From positions 645,213 through 709,212 of the forward strand of contig SJOL01009857.1 in NCBI GenBank assembly GCA_004794785.1: DNA of 64,000 nt, written 5' to 3'. The position numbers and the translations under genes are program-made. The DNA comes from Opisthorchis felineus. Its lineage: Eukaryota; Platyhelminthes; Trematoda; Opisthorchiida; Opisthorchiidae. Shown one piece after another: positions 1 through 13,200 of the stretch. Below the pieces are notes generated by a model. The model searched no databases, was not told where the DNA came from, and worked only from the letters and a program-made list of their open reading frames with translations. Numbering within the stretch: position 1 is the first letter of the stretch; every line of letters begins with the position of its first letter.

Positions 1-1129
1 ATGCATTGGCCGCATTCAAAAGGTACTGATTTATTTCCTCCAGGATGGCCCTCACAGGTCGAGTATAAATGGAACAAACCAAACAAACAAACGTAACAAA
101 ATAAACAGAACTAATCTAATTTGGGTTGGAAGCGTTACCCACAGTGAAACAGTTGCTATACGTCCAAATTAGACTGATTTCTGAGACATTATTTTCGGAG
201 GCTAGGGCGAGCTGTGAATGCCATGTGAAGTACTGATTCTACCGGTTTGATTCTACTTATTTCATTCAGCTTCTCCCACACATAACAGACGGTAACGGTC
301 TTGTATATTTATTTCGGCGCAGGCGCAATCATGCTGCATGCATCGTCTTGAAAAAAGTTTACAGTGAAAAAAAAACGCTTTGATGAACAAACAGAGCCTA
401 AGTGAAGTTTCGGTTGTGAGGGAGGTGAATCAACTAGCTTATTCTCTCTAGTTTGTCTTTCACCTTCTGTCTACCTAGTCAAATTGTAGTTGCGATGGGG
501 GTAAGTCACTCATTAATTTTGCTCGATTTGACTGCTCTCTTGATTGTAGATGGGCAAAGATAGCAAACGCACACACTAGACTACCAGTAAACTCCTACCC
601 TGGACGATATATACAATTGAGCGTAGACTAAACCGAATAAAACGGATTAAGCTAGAGGTAAGCAAAATCATATGCAAACTCACTAATTTCTCAATCGCTC
701 ACTAAGGCAAACGGATTGACAGCATCCCACTTGAACAATAGTTCGCACCAAGGTTGGTAGACTTGGCGAATCCAGAACTCGGTGGTCAATCTGTTTAAAT
801 TTACCTCCACACTTTATGAAATGGATTTAAGTGTAAATTGCGATTTTCTTATTGCATTACTGCAAGCGGCATCGGACATTCGTGTGAACGTATAGAACAA
901 AAGCCTAAGGTCGTTAACATTAGAACGAAGGAAAACTTTTACAAACTAAAGCAACTATTTACGTCAGTCATGGCCGCAACAAATTCAAGCTGTATCCCGG
1001 TACGAAATACAAGATATTATGAATTTTTATACAGACTTTCAACCTCTGTTCAAAATGTAATCGCGATTTCTTCCTGTACATTAAGTCAGTTTAGCACGAA
1101 AAGCCGAGAAGCACTGTACAGTTGTTTCA
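1..1129. other. Non-coding stretch, nothing recognised
   Basis: AT-rich sequence with short homopolymer runs and no frame, motif or repeat I can support. A plus-strand frame of about 124 codons (838-1212) runs from here into the tRNA-like segment that follows. It has no recognisable domain and its end is repeat-derived, so it is not called as a gene. Confidence 0.5.
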
Positions 1130-1250
1130 AACCTTATGGGGGATCATCAACAGTACGCATCTCAGGAATCTTCAGGGAGACTCGAACCCACAACATCCCG
1201 CTTAGTGGTTGAAGGCTAAATGTTCGGCCTCAGTCGACCTTTATGCAATG
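1130..1250 (-). repeat. Degenerate tRNA-like (SINE-head) segment
   Basis: Read on the minus strand, this has a near-consensus RNA polymerase III box B (GGTTCGAGTCT, around 1176-1190). It is preceded by an anticodon-arm-like stretch (AACCACTAAGCGGGATGT) at the spacing seen in tRNAs. The 5' half and acceptor stem do not close into a good cloverleaf, so a functional tRNA is unlikely. A tRNA-derived SINE fragment is the best reading, because the other tRNA-like segments in this window are equally decayed. The plus-strand complement also gives an open frame, which is why a spurious ORF ends here. Confidence 0.35.
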
Positions 1251-2901
1251 TAATTAATTTGTTCTGGGACAGTAGATAACGCCGTCAAACCAGCAATCAC
1301 GAAATCCACATTAATTGTCCGGCTCCTCAATGGACCACTTTTCGGATGGGACTTTCAGTCGTCTTGTGACTATCATCGGTCGCAGAAGCAATTGGAATCC
1401 GACTGCATAAACGAAAACTCTGCGTCCGAAAGAAAATTGTGCAATTGGTGAATGTAAGCTGACCATCGCAAAACCGGCCACAAAAACACTTGCCTGAAAT
1501 TGACACCACTCATTTGACTCCGTGACCCATTGACGTGTGTACCTCCCAAGCGAAACCCTTCTTTTTCTGTTTTGAAGTGTAAGTGAAATCCGGCATCATA
1601 TAAGGCCAAAAGGATCAACAACAGAAAACGAGCTGTGTTGACGCCCTTCGTTCTTCTGATGACTTCCACGGGCATCTTCAATAACGCAATCACAGGATCT
1701 TATGCCACGAATCGTGCACAGCAATACCAGGTATTTTTGTTCCACCAAACCGTAAAGAAGGCACTGTCCATGGGTCCTACACCCAGCTGCGTGATAATAC
1801 TTCTACAGCAAGAGTGAACTAAAGTGATTTTGACCGTTCGGTCGCAGTTGCATGTATCACACATTTGACTTGCGTCTTGCGTCTGATTTTGTTAGGATAA
1901 CCTGAATGCATACCGTAGAAAGACACCCATGACAAAGCCCTAGGTACCTTTGATTTACACTCATCATCCTCTGGTTCGCAAGTGTCATCACATCACACAT
2001 AATAGTTCGTCGAAATTTCTTCCCAAAATTCTCACCTTGACTGACCTCAACCGAAAGAGTAAGTTTGTCTTCGAGGTCAGCTAATCGCATGTGTGACAGT
2101 TCGGAAGAGTTTGCAATTTTCCATCCAACAATGCACAAACCTGACACATTCTGCACTTTTTCTAGGGTAAGTGCTAAAGTGCGTTGTGATCAGGATTAAC
2201 CACAGTCAAGTATAGCGGTACTGCCTTTTCTGGGTACACTGTTGCGCCTTCGGAACCCACGAATGTAGTTGAAATTTTGTGTGCGCGCTTAAGACATTTT
2301 AGGGCAAAAAGTCATGGCGGATTTCCCAACCTTTTGCAACGAACTGAATGCTCTTCATGGTTTGGTCTCTCGAGAATGTCAGAATACACGGAGACTTCGA
2401 AATATTAGCCAAAACTGGTCATTTTAGTGGTTCGTGTCTCATCAGGGAAGCTTCTACAGCATACATAACTCGAATCCTGTTCTACTAATCGGAAATTTAT
2501 AAGGGGGAGCAAGCGATGAATGGCATGAAGTGGCTAGGTCCACCACATCGATTAGGCGCTAGATTAAGTATTCATTTTTCGTCTCATGCGGAAACCTAGC
2601 TTTAACCACTTGCACTGATACTCTTCAAACTGAGGCGATCAAATTAGCAGGATGCCTGTATAAGTTCACTTCAACCACAGTGGAAACAGCTTTCGACAGA
2701 GTTGTCACAGAGGAGTATTCTGATGGTCACCTCACCACTTCTATGAACTCCAAAGTCGGGCCAGTGCGCTAAGTAACTCACATCCTCCCAAATACAAAGC
2801 TCCATTTATTCTTGTTCTAATGGCCAACGAATCCGAACTTTTTTCCGTATGGTACATAGAGCATGGGCGCTCGTGTATCCTGACGAGTACATGGGGTTTT
2901 T
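1251..2901. other. Non-coding stretch, nothing recognised
   Basis: Overlapping short frames lie on both strands between 1.3 and 2.2 kb. None shows a domain, a biased composition or a convincing splice site. No repeat was recognised. Confidence 0.45.
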
Positions 2902-3141
2902 ATGAACCGAATCGCCAGCAAAATGTTTGCGTTACTACTACTCATCCTCCTCCAAAGCTTCACTTGTTCCTCGGGTAGGCAGGTGCATCACACCTGCCTA
3001 TCCCAGGTGGCTTTTGACCCAACCGCCTCACTGTCAGTAGTCGCCTCGTTCAACTCCTCCTGCGGTCACATCGCATTTACTCCTGAGTGCATCGTACGGC
3101 TTACAATAAAGCAGAAGGGTAGAGGCGCGAGAGCGATGTGA
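2902..3141 (+). CDS. Small frame with signal-peptide-like start (hypothetical, possibly a first exon)
   Basis: A 79-codon frame starts at a true ATG. The N-terminus has a basic residue, a Leu/Ile-rich core (ALLLLILLQSFTC, residues about 9-21) and small residues (SSG) where a signal peptidase would cut near residue 25. The remaining 54 residues hold three cysteines and end in a basic tail (KGRGARAM). The function is unknown. Possible donor GTs near 2975 and 2984 would let the first part act as a secretory leader exon spliced to something downstream. Frames of this length are common by chance here, and hydrophobic starts also arise by chance in T-rich DNA. A hairpin (2973-3004) lies inside the frame. 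Confidence 0.2.
   Translation: MNRIASKMFALLLLILLQSFTCSSGRQVHHTCLSQVAFDPTASLSVVASFNSSCGHIAFTPECIVRLTIKQKGRGARAM
2973..3004. other. Imperfect inverted repeat (hairpin)
   Basis: The arms GGGTAGGCAGGTG and CACCTGCCTATCCC pair over ten consecutive bases plus three more after a one-base bulge, around a five-base loop (CATCA). It lies within the signal-peptide-like frame. The significance is unknown. Confidence 0.6.
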
Positions 3142-3795
3142 TCTGGATGATTTTTGTGCAACTCGAAGCTAAACTCATCAGAAGAACTATCTGATGCTGA
3201 CGTATTCTGTGGTTTCTCGAACAAAGTTTCGACCCTGCAGCCTTACATTCCTGGATAGAAAAAGTTCCCAGGTAGAAAACGGCAGCGTAATTACTAACTA
3301 AGAATACTATTCGGTGTAACTGAATAGTCTTCAATAAGCCGCATTATCAAATCCAACCCAATGAAGCTTTTCGTATGCTGCTGTGGGGATATTTTGAAGT
3401 CAACGTTTTCTCTCAAAACTGGAAATTGGAAATCACAACATCGAAAATTGTAGCACCTGAAGTTCACCATAGTTCATCATCTTAGCCTTCAAAATAAGCG
3501 AATAAACTTGATCAAAATTAACGGGCTTGAAAAAATCAGAAAAGTACCTCATCACATGAGTTAATTCAAATTTTAAAACAGGTTAGCTGCACTCACATGC
3601 AGACATTTTAATTGAAAACTCCCAGATCTACTCACGCCAACAACAGTCTCTGTGTAGCTGAGAAGAGGAGGGATTTCACGAGTGAAACTACCTTCTGATA
3701 AATCGTCCCTCGAGGAGCCAGTCAATACGGGACCACGTACTGTGGTTGAAGGATAACTGTCACTATGTTCTTTCTAAGTGCGAGTTAATTACACT
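3142..3795. other. Non-coding stretch, nothing recognised
   Basis: AT-rich unique-looking sequence with no supported feature. Confidence 0.4.
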
Positions 3796-3870
3796 ACCAA
3801 TCAGCCTCACTCGCCAGAAGGGTCAAATGTTTAAGCTCCTAACCCGGAGGTTGCGGGTTGAAAACTTATT
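3796..3870 (+). repeat. tRNA-like (SINE-head) segment
   Basis: The plus strand around 3822-3865 reads like a decayed tRNA. A box A-like GGTCAAATGTTTAAG is followed by an anticodon arm with a CTCC/GGAG stem (CTCCTAACCCGGAGG). Then comes GTTGCGGGTTGAAAAC, which matches the T-arm and box B except that the central C is lost. No intact acceptor stem is visible. It is most likely the head of a tRNA-derived SINE; a tRNA pseudogene is the alternative. Confidence 0.4.
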
Positions 3871-6775
3871 GGGGTTTTTCGTAGGATGCCCGCTGCTGAT
3901 AAATCGTAGTAAGAATAAAACAACTGCACAATGCCAAAATGCCACAAGGCCTTTCAGCACACATAAGAACCAGACGCGCACAAATGAACGTTCAGCAATC
4001 GGCCAACATAAAAGTTTTCCCACATTTTAGGTGCTGTCCGCACTTTGAAATAAATTATCTTGACCCACAAGTGGTTAAAAAACTCTCTGATAACCATTTA
4101 TTATTACCTCAACTCCACTTTCTTGCATAATCCTTGTTCACGACAAGCTGCTGGCACCTTTGGCACACTAAGATAGGCCAAGCTTCAGAACGCTGTATGT
4201 ATTTTGACCACATGGCTCCTAACTAATCGACTGAACAGAGGACGTGGTTACTGACGCTTGTCATCGCTGACACTATGTCTGCCCGACCATGAAATCTATC
4301 CAAATTACCCAGATCCTACCATTTTGGTATGTTTATAACCGCTAAGGAGGGTTTTAGAATCCGATACAGTTCACGATAACTGTGATAGATTAGAAACATC
4401 GCTTGTCGGAAAGCATCTGAAAACATTTTACAGAACTAACTAACGTGCAACAGAGTCCGGAATGTTGAAACCGTCAGCTCTTCAAGTAGTGGAAGGTGGA
4501 TTAATGTGGTCCAAATATTTCCTCGTGTACGATGAATGGCTCAACGCAAAGCCAGCGACGCTGTACTCTTTAACCTGCCATATATTATCAGACGATACTT
4601 CACATTCTTCTGAGACTCAGCTTCCAAAAACTGGGTGCTGGCTGTGTGGCGCTTTTCTTTTGGCAAATCCTGAGTTCATATTATATAGAATGATGCTGAG
4701 TGAGGTTGTCGTGCCTTATCTTAACCAGACACCATAATACGTAAGCTCGGCTGCTCCTTCAAAATGCTGGATCAACTGTTCCCGTGTAGTCAAATTGGCA
4801 ATTTAAAATAGGTGGACCGAGATGAAAAGGCTATTCGTGGCCACAACGCACCCCAGATAGTATACCACTGCGTTTTTCGTCCTGAAAAAACTTGAAGTAA
4901 GAAGTTCACGTTAGAAACACTCCCAAGCGCCAGTTCACATGTGCTTCTTATTGTCCTCCAGAAACTGAATTAAGCAATAAGTAAGCGTCTACTACAAGTG
5001 TGAACGTGTGATTTGATCCTATCAAACCTAAAAAATGCGGTTTCATCTAACTTTTTAAGACATACTCATTGTCTAATAGACCCACGCTTGTTAAATCTCC
5101 TTGATTTGTCGGCCTTAATCCTAGGACCGAGTAATACACACAACAAGCAATATGTTAAGACCAGTAAGGATTTGTATGCATAGTTATATGGGTCAGATAA
5201 TGGTGTTTTATCGCACAGGTGTGTTGTCTGGAATAGCAACGGTCATCTTCGCGGGATTTGATTGCCAAATGGACACTCCCAGTGAGCCTTGGTGTACCGA
5301 GGACCCCACCATACGGTGTAATCTATCAAGTACCTCTATTCCGAAGCTGTCCTCTGATTTCCAGTATCTGAGCAGCCTGGGAGAAAAGGATGCTGTGCAT
5401 GAACACCTGTGTTATGACGTATATGATGTGGTATCGGAATCAATACACTCGTCATCCGTTTAACCGGTGCCCAAAGGGGTCACACTACTATGAAACTATG
5501 ATTGCAGTCCGTTTACATTTAATAGCGACATCACTTGTTGCCGTTTTCCCGTTATTAATACATTCAGGAGGCCAACATTTGGGGCATAAGGCATAACGTT
5601 CGAGCTGTACTAAGGGTTGTTGTTGTTGTAACGAAATTGTGCAGTAACCAAATGATCTAAAATGTGCAATACTGATAAGGACAAAATCTGTTGGTGGGGT
5701 TTGAGTGGATGTGACTGGGGTCATTCACTAGCCAGATATAGGGTCATTCGCACGACAAAAGCTGATTGGTAATTCTTGAGTAACCCATGCCAGGTAATTA
5801 GTAAATAAAATGACTCGACAATGCATACCACTCATAAGTTTGCTGAAAATTTTCCGACAGCCCACTATCGCTTTTACTCATCTTGTGGCTCAGTAGGTGG
5901 GCGCAGTCGTCGAGTCTCCGTCAACGTTATGTTCTACTTGAACCCCAGATGGAACGCAATGGTACACTCATTTACAAACTAATCTGGTTTTAACGGGGAC
6001 CACAACTGAACCCCGGTTGAATCTAACGTATACGATATTCTCCGGCTGGATACGCTACACAAAGGCCACTGTCTCACGTTTCACTCGGTACCATGTTCGG
6101 GGTAACTAGGATCTCGGAGCGCCAAGATGGACGAAGCCGGCACTGGGCTGCCCAAGTGTCTTCACTAGCCTTACAAGTAGTGAGTCCTGTCAATATATGG
6201 ACATCTTACCAACTTAAACGCGAAGTGGCACATTCGGTTACAGAATATGATAAACAACAGATTAAGCTGGGATCCATTCGGGTCTCAGCTTAAAACAAAA
6301 TGAGTTTCTAAACATGGTGATATTGGTGGCTGTATCTAAAAATCCTCCTTGAGATCATAAACTTTGCACTCTGATCTCATTAGATACTGTCTACTTTTTA
6401 AAGTTAGGAACACTCCTCCAACGTGATGGATTCTGAGCAAAATTCACAAGCTTCTTAGAAATCCTGGTTCCGTTGATGAGTTCAGGAGGGCAGCTTAAGA
6501 TAAAGGTTTCTGATAGGCTTGATTAACCGAACTACTTCCTGCGTGTGGTTGCGCACAGCTGATAGAAATTTATGCAGTACGTGAGATCCAAGCCATGACC
6601 ATGCATCATTTAACACATGGGAAACATGTCGACTCAAATTCTAGGTAACCTCCACATGAGTGGGCTTTCTGTAAACCGTTGCATTAAACGTGAGTAGTGG
6701 GTTCACACCAAAGGGAGAAGCGTTAAACTCCAGCGCATATTACTCACCATGCTGAGGCTTAAACTCCGGGAGTCT
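3871..6775. other. Non-coding stretch, nothing recognised
   Basis: Short overlapping frames occur on both strands (for example 4462-4737 and 5152-5463), all within the chance length range and without recognisable domains. A four-unit GTT run sits near 5618. Confidence 0.4.
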
Positions 6776-6824
6776 CACGCGCGAAGCGAGCGCGTGCCCC
6801 ACAGGTGCAAGCTGGTTGCACCTG
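6776..6824. other. Two adjacent perfect hairpins
   Basis: The first hairpin has arms CACGCGC (6776-6782) and GCGCGTG (6790-6796) around a 7-base loop. After five bases a second follows, with arms CAGGTGCAA (6802-6810) and TTGCACCTG (6816-6824) around a 5-base loop. Both stems are fully complementary, and the block is GC-rich in AT-rich surroundings. It could be part of a structured RNA or a decayed element; I recognise no family. Confidence 0.6.
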
Positions 6825-9800
6825 AATTACCAAATCTGAGCAGTTAAACACGTTGATACTTGAACGATGTCATGGGTTTCGCGACAGCTGTTTGGTTCTC
6901 TGTTTAAATCACCGGCAGCTAGCACAAGGCACATAAACAGTTAGAGTATCTTCAGGCCTTTTATGGCCGAAAAAGTTCGAATTTTACAGGAAAATTTGAA
7001 AGACAACTGTGGATAAAGTATGACATACCCCATCGAATTAAGGTTTCTCAGAATATCCACCTAATAAAGACTATCTGCATCAATAAATCCGGAGTTAGCT
7101 CTGTTTAACTCTTTAACGAAGCTCCAAAGCCTATTTGCTTTTTGCACGTCCCCATTTTCGGGTTGTAGATAAGGCTCCAAAAACCTTGTTTGCTCTGCTA
7201 TCCACCTAAAACATGTACGAAAATACGCCCATTAGAAAATATTCAAGATTATACCTACGTATGAAAGCTTAGCGTTATAACTTAACCTGAGAGGAAAGAA
7301 AGCTACAAATCTAATCGCAGCCAAGTTATCAATTGCTAAAAAATTTATTAGCAGGTGGGGTGGTACCAGAAGTTGTCAGTGTATATTCATCTGCGCTTAA
7401 GTTGAAATAACTACATATTAAGCAAATTGCTAGTTACAAAACGATGGAAATTCTTTCAACCTTCCTTCTCCGCAGCCGGTTTTTCTTGTGCGCCTCATAA
7501 GCTGTTCATTCATCAAACAATAATTAAGGACAAGACTTGTTTTTATCCCCCCGGCACGCGTCGTAACATTTGTCCGATCCTATGTAGTCAGATTCAGTCT
7601 ATGACAAAATATTTTCTACCATAGCTGCCCTGCCACTGACGGACTAGGAATGGACTTGATTACACACACTTCGAGTGGCCAAGCTTTAAGTGGTCTGATG
7701 CAAAATTGACGAACAGTGAAAAACGAGCAGGATAACTATTATAAAACAACTTAGCTTCAAAATCTATGTGAACTCCCATTTTTATTGCGAACAAGATTCT
7801 ATTGCACACCGATGTCTGCTTCATAATTACCACGTATTATCACTCACCTAATCACGTTAGTTGAACGAGTTTTGCCCCTGTTGTAGTTTACATGTTACTA
7901 CGGGCATTAGACATACATTTTCCCTACAATGGCAAAGTTGGTCCCTTAGTGGAAAATCCAAATTCAAGGAGCAATGCACTGTAAACTCCGGTTACCAAAC
8001 AATGAATGAGGGTTGATAGCTTTTGCCCTGGCAGTCTGCTTTGTAATGTGATAATGTATAATGTGCATAATGTGTGTAAAGTAGAGACTTGCATTGGAGA
8101 TCGCTTATATGACCTGGTCAAACTGGTCGCTTCTGAAAGAAGTATCTATCTGGAAGGATCGACCAAATTCCCTGCTCCATAAGACGGCATGATAAAACTG
8201 AAGTCGAACAGTTGATTTTTTTGTGTTATCTCAATCGCAGCGTATATCGTAAACAATATACTGTATATTACTCACTACATTATTACCTCTTGAGCCCGTT
8301 TGAAGTGATAAAAAATAAAATACGTTTAGTGACCTTAATGTGAAGTTTCTCCACAGATTATCACGCATGTACTCTGAGTATATTCCCCTGGTTGTAATTT
8401 GAGTCTCTGTCGACCTTTCATTCATCGTTTCACTTTTATCTAAACTGAATGTCCAATCGTCTTCAGATTATTCATAAAGTGAAGCACATTATCTTCGATG
8501 ACGTCGCAAAGATAGGTAGTTCACTTGGTGAGCCAATACTGACATACTGACCAGCTGTCACAATCCCCCATTCGAACGTTATCCAGAAACAGAAAGATTA
8601 GTTTTCGTATTAAAATCACGTGTGCTGATGAAACCTACAAACAGTGAGAGAAACCTGTTCGGCTTAGCCCAAGTTTCCAAGATCTTTGTTTTACCACATG
8701 CCCGCATCATTATAATAGACAGCTTTCAGCTACCTTGAAGCTCTTTTTGGAAAACCGGTCTTACAGTAAGCAAAATTTGGCTGTGCTAAATCTTTGCTGG
8801 AAAAAAATAAACTTCCACTGAGTTTGAAAGTTAAATAACTCATTGTTTTTTACCATTGTACGTTAAAAGTGCGTGAACTGAGACGGAAGTACCTTCGCCA
8901 AACCGTAGGTGAAATGTTACATGGATTTGGTGATTATCAACGACACCATGAACTCTAAACCGATAGTCGTTACCACCTTAACATTAGCTCAACTGTGTCT
9001 AGTGAGATCTGTTTAACTAAACCGAATGATTTTGGTTCATTGGATAAGAACATCCTGTTCTCGTGGCCTGATTATCTAAGGGTTATTCAGCTAATTAATG
9101 GCAGCACACTGAGGTGTGACAAGTGATCGAGCTTATAGTATCCGTGGTTGGCCTTGATATTGGCCGGAACAACTACCTTCATCAGTTTGACCTCATGTTT
9201 CACGATAGGTCCCTGCAGTATTCGCATTAGACGTCAGCTACGGGACCATTCTCTTATCTAGCCAATCGGACAGTATGAGCTCCCAAGGTAAAAAGCGGAG
9301 TTAAATTTTGGCCTTTGAAAATACTACCTCACGATAGCTAACCAGAAATCAATTGCTATGCAATCGGCTCAGGCTTCTGAAAAAGCTGGTCCTTGTTGGG
9401 AAATAACAGGTGCAAACATATCCTGGTTCGATCTGACTACTGCCAAAGCGGGTCCTTTTAGGATGGACCTCCCCATCTGAAAGAACAGGCTGGAGGAACC
9501 ATTAGATATCAACCTCCCCAAAAGTTCTAAGCAACCTGATTTACTTATTTCTTAGGTGTGGCCAAAACATTTGACCGGATGTTGATGTCTTGTGGGTTTT
9601 GGAGCTGTTTATGACATTGTGAGGTTTAGATATTTCAGAAGGCTAGCTGCTCCGAATTTTAGCAGTATGATCAAATAAAGTCACAAGTGAAAACCTACCG
9701 TCTTAAAGTTGAACTGAAATTACAACTGGTTCTTCTGAACATTTACGCAAGGTTTTTCACCTTCACAAAACATAATTGCTAGGAATCTTTAGAAGTACTT

Positions 9801-9970
9801 GGAGGTACATTGTATTGTTGTGCAGGTGACAGGCAGATGCTCACGATTCCTAAGGCCTAATTGTTCAGCAAGTTAGATGTCATTTTGTTTTGACGGGTCA
9901 AACGGTTGTTATGAAGTTCGAGGGTATCCACCAGTAAAAACTGACAGATTCAGGATGAGGGAAACACCGA
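6825..9970. other. Non-coding stretch, nothing recognised
   Basis: AT-rich sequence with no supported coding, RNA or repeat feature. Confidence 0.4.
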
Positions 9971-10243
9971 ATGAAGCCTAAAAAGTTCGAAGGCTCGTGC
10001 ACATTCTTCTCTCAAAAAGTGGCAAAAAATGCCATTGTTGGAATGAACAATGGCTGTGTACTTCCAATAAAACCTCTCATTTATCTCGGTGCGTGGATAA
10101 TATCGCTTGTCGTCCACTCTCAGGCTAGCATCCAACGCACAAACAGGCAATCAATTTGCGCAGCTTGCTTCGTCAGTTCAGCCTCACAAGTCCGATGCGT
10201 GGTTGAGCAGACGACTATAAAGTGGCAGTTGGGAGTGGCTTAG
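9971..10243 (+). pseudogene. Possible RTE-type LINE reverse transcriptase C-terminal scrap
   Basis: Residues 37 onward of a 90-codon frame read IYLGAWI, then about ten residues later SIQRT. This resembles the YLG...I(Q/S)xxR spacing in the C-terminal (post-palm) part of RTE-clade reverse transcriptases. One base out of frame, the same DNA reads QAINLRSLLRQFSLTSPMRG, resembling the following NLRHLWR...KGR segment, so a frameshift near 10140 is implied. No catalytic motif is present and the flanks are not recognisable. Similarity is judged by eye only, and a chance match is possible. Confidence 0.25.
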
Positions 10244-10249
10244 TTTACC

Positions 10250-13200
10250 AAAATCTCCGGATTTGAGTTATTCAAAATCGATCGTAATTAGTTTTAACGA
10301 ATCTGTTTGTGTCAGATCTGACGGTAGTTGATTCGTGGCCAATAACAGACAGAAACATTTGATGAGCTACCCTGAATACCTTCCTGTATGGACACTTATG
10401 CGAAAGAAAAATTCGGACTGGAGGAGTTTGGTCAGAACAACATTCCCTGCGAACGTAAGCTAAAATTCCCAAATATCTGGTTGGGTGCCACTTACACAGA
10501 CCTTTTCAGATTTTTTATCTGGTCGCACACAGTTTACGTAAACGACCAGAGTTACTTTACTTTACTTTTACGAGCCAACATTTCAATTCTCCCGTGAAGT
10601 CACCAAGGAAAACTGGTTTACTGAACTTCACCGTGGCTGGTGGTATCTTCCATTTCCGATACCTTTGCTGCAAGTAAATGACACAGAGCCTCCACCCCAC
10701 TTTTGTCTCGTATTCTGCCAACGCAATCTTGTGCACGGTTTCGAACTGGAGGTATCGTAGGGAATTTTTAGAAACCACATCTCGCAGAAACCATCTGTGA
10801 AGAACTCAACTGGCATCAACATCCATTGGCACTTTGTTGTATGTTTCTGGTAAAACAAGCCGTACATAGTCACTTCGGCAGAAGGAAATACCTGTCTGCA
10901 AAGAGCGAAAATGTGAATGAAGCTAAAATGTTACGTTCCGGATAGTCTTCTGCTGAAAAAAGCAGAATTCTTTGAAATTCCGAATATATGGAGAAAGTTT
11001 TCGCTCAAAATACTATGTAATATTTGGAAGTTCCGTCTAAATTCATTGACACAATCTTAGTTGGCCACTGTGAATTCTTATGCGTTATGAACATAACATC
11101 AGAATATATGCGACGTACTCCAACTACCGTCATTTTTGGACAACAGCTTTAAAGCATTACTCATGACATTTTACCATTTTGCTACCTTACTTCTTTTGCC
11201 CTGCAATTTCCTGTTAATTAAAAAGCTGCAATAAGTAGGTTCATTTCCAGCAAAAGAAATACACGACATAAAAGTACGTCAAGGGGGGATCGTTACAAGA
11301 CTATCGTATTGTTTTTTTCTCAAAACGTTCACCTGTTTCCTTGATCGTTCTCGTACGGACAGGTAATTTCAGTGTGAGTTGAACAAAGTTCTAATGTTTT
11401 TAACTATTATTTTTGTGGCTAATGGGGCACCTGCTGAGTGGTGCCACTTACTTGAGACATCCCTTCCATGGATGCACTGTAACCTGTACAAGGACCAACA
11501 AACTCTGATGTTGTCAGCTGGTTTTTTTTACCAAATTTTGTTATGTTTCTAATAAAAGCTTAAGTGTTTATATTATCACAGTATTTTGAATCATCATACA
11601 GACCGATGAATACATGGATCTATATACTACTGAGTTCTCCTCGAAGGTTCATTTGAAGGCCCTTTGGGTTCAGCGGAGACCATTTTTACGTACAGCATTT
11701 ATTCCTATTTTGTCACGTATCAAGAGCAGGAGGAAAAAGTACTCGCAAACGTTCGGTGCCGCTTAAAAGGTTTGGTTTGTCACACGGGTTGAATTTGTGC
11801 ACACACAAACATCACGTACGAGTGTTTTAGTAGGTTTCAAGCTTCCGTAGTCTGCGCTTAGTACGGCCCTAATTATTCAATCGCCTCAGGTAGTGAAATG
11901 TATCCCCATGTGGACAATATAGTACTTCCTGATTTCCTTATAGAATGTTTCACCAATATTGCGTACAGTAGGATAAGATCCTACCCAGAAGAAAACGTGT
12001 ACCTTCTAAGAGATCTGCATCATCTGGAGGATATGCATTCACCATATCCAGATAAGGTTGCCTGAATATGGCTCATATACCAAAGTGACTGTATAGAAAA
12101 GGTGTGAGGTATTTCACTGATTTGGCTTACTCGATCCGAGCACTTCAAATTGTTGACAAACGTGTTCATAGATCAGGCGATGTTTGCGTCCACAAATGTA
12201 TGCCTGAGAGAAAATGTAATTTACTCGTTTGACTCAGTTGCTTGTATTGAATCGCTTTCAATACTTTTGTCGTATGTTTAAAACAACTTTGTTTGCATGC
12301 AGCATGACGGAGATAAAGCTCGCATTCATTAAGTATACATGCAGTTTCCGTCCAAAAATAGCAGTGGTTCAGAGCCCACATCAAATCTGATGAAGCTAGC
12401 CAAAAGCACGAAATTCCGTTGAACTAATGCCATCATTTCCAAGTTCACCAATGCTCTGCAAGTACCTGAAGGATTATTCTTCGGCATTGGTGCATTATTT
12501 GTTTGTTTTCGCATGCTTCACAAACTGAATGTCGGCGCAACCTGGCGAATGCCACAGGGGATTAAGTGGTATTATCTCAGACCTCTCGGAATGGGAATTA
12601 GGAAGTCATGCAACAGCGTAATCCTAAACCGTTTGATGGGTGCAGACCACCAAGCCTACGAGACTAAACCACTTAAGATCATTTATCTATTTCACATTAC
12701 TCAATCAAAAAGTTTGCAGCCTTAGACTCTGAACAGGGCTAAATCGATTACCATGAGAACAATAAGTACAACTCTGTGTGCATAGATACGCTTAGTTCCA
12801 TCGTCCTTAATACAGTCACCACCAATCGGTTAGCTAAGAACAAACGACACATTCATCATTGGAGTATGGCTTGCCCTTTCGGTAATCTGATTTATGCTTG
12901 CTTTTCCGAATTCTGCCTCTGCGTTTGTTCATTACTTCGCAACTATAAAATCTAGTTGAGACTCACCGAAATCATGCACTTCTAGTCTCTTCTTGGGTCT
13001 GATAGTTCATCATGCTACCCGAGTTATAGACGTCAAAAATCGGGTAATTATTGATGAAACAAGGGATATGATAACGCCATTAGTGTGTGTAGTATTCGTG
13101 ATTTGATGAAAACGAATCTGATTGTCATCCGGTTAGTTCGAGCAACATCTAACTTGTACGCAAGCAAACAAATTACGTCGCTCGTGGCGCATGTTGATTA

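Noticed and set aside
838..1212. 124-codon plus frame at the left of the window
   Set aside because: Ends in a tRNA-like repeat segment, with no recognisable domain.
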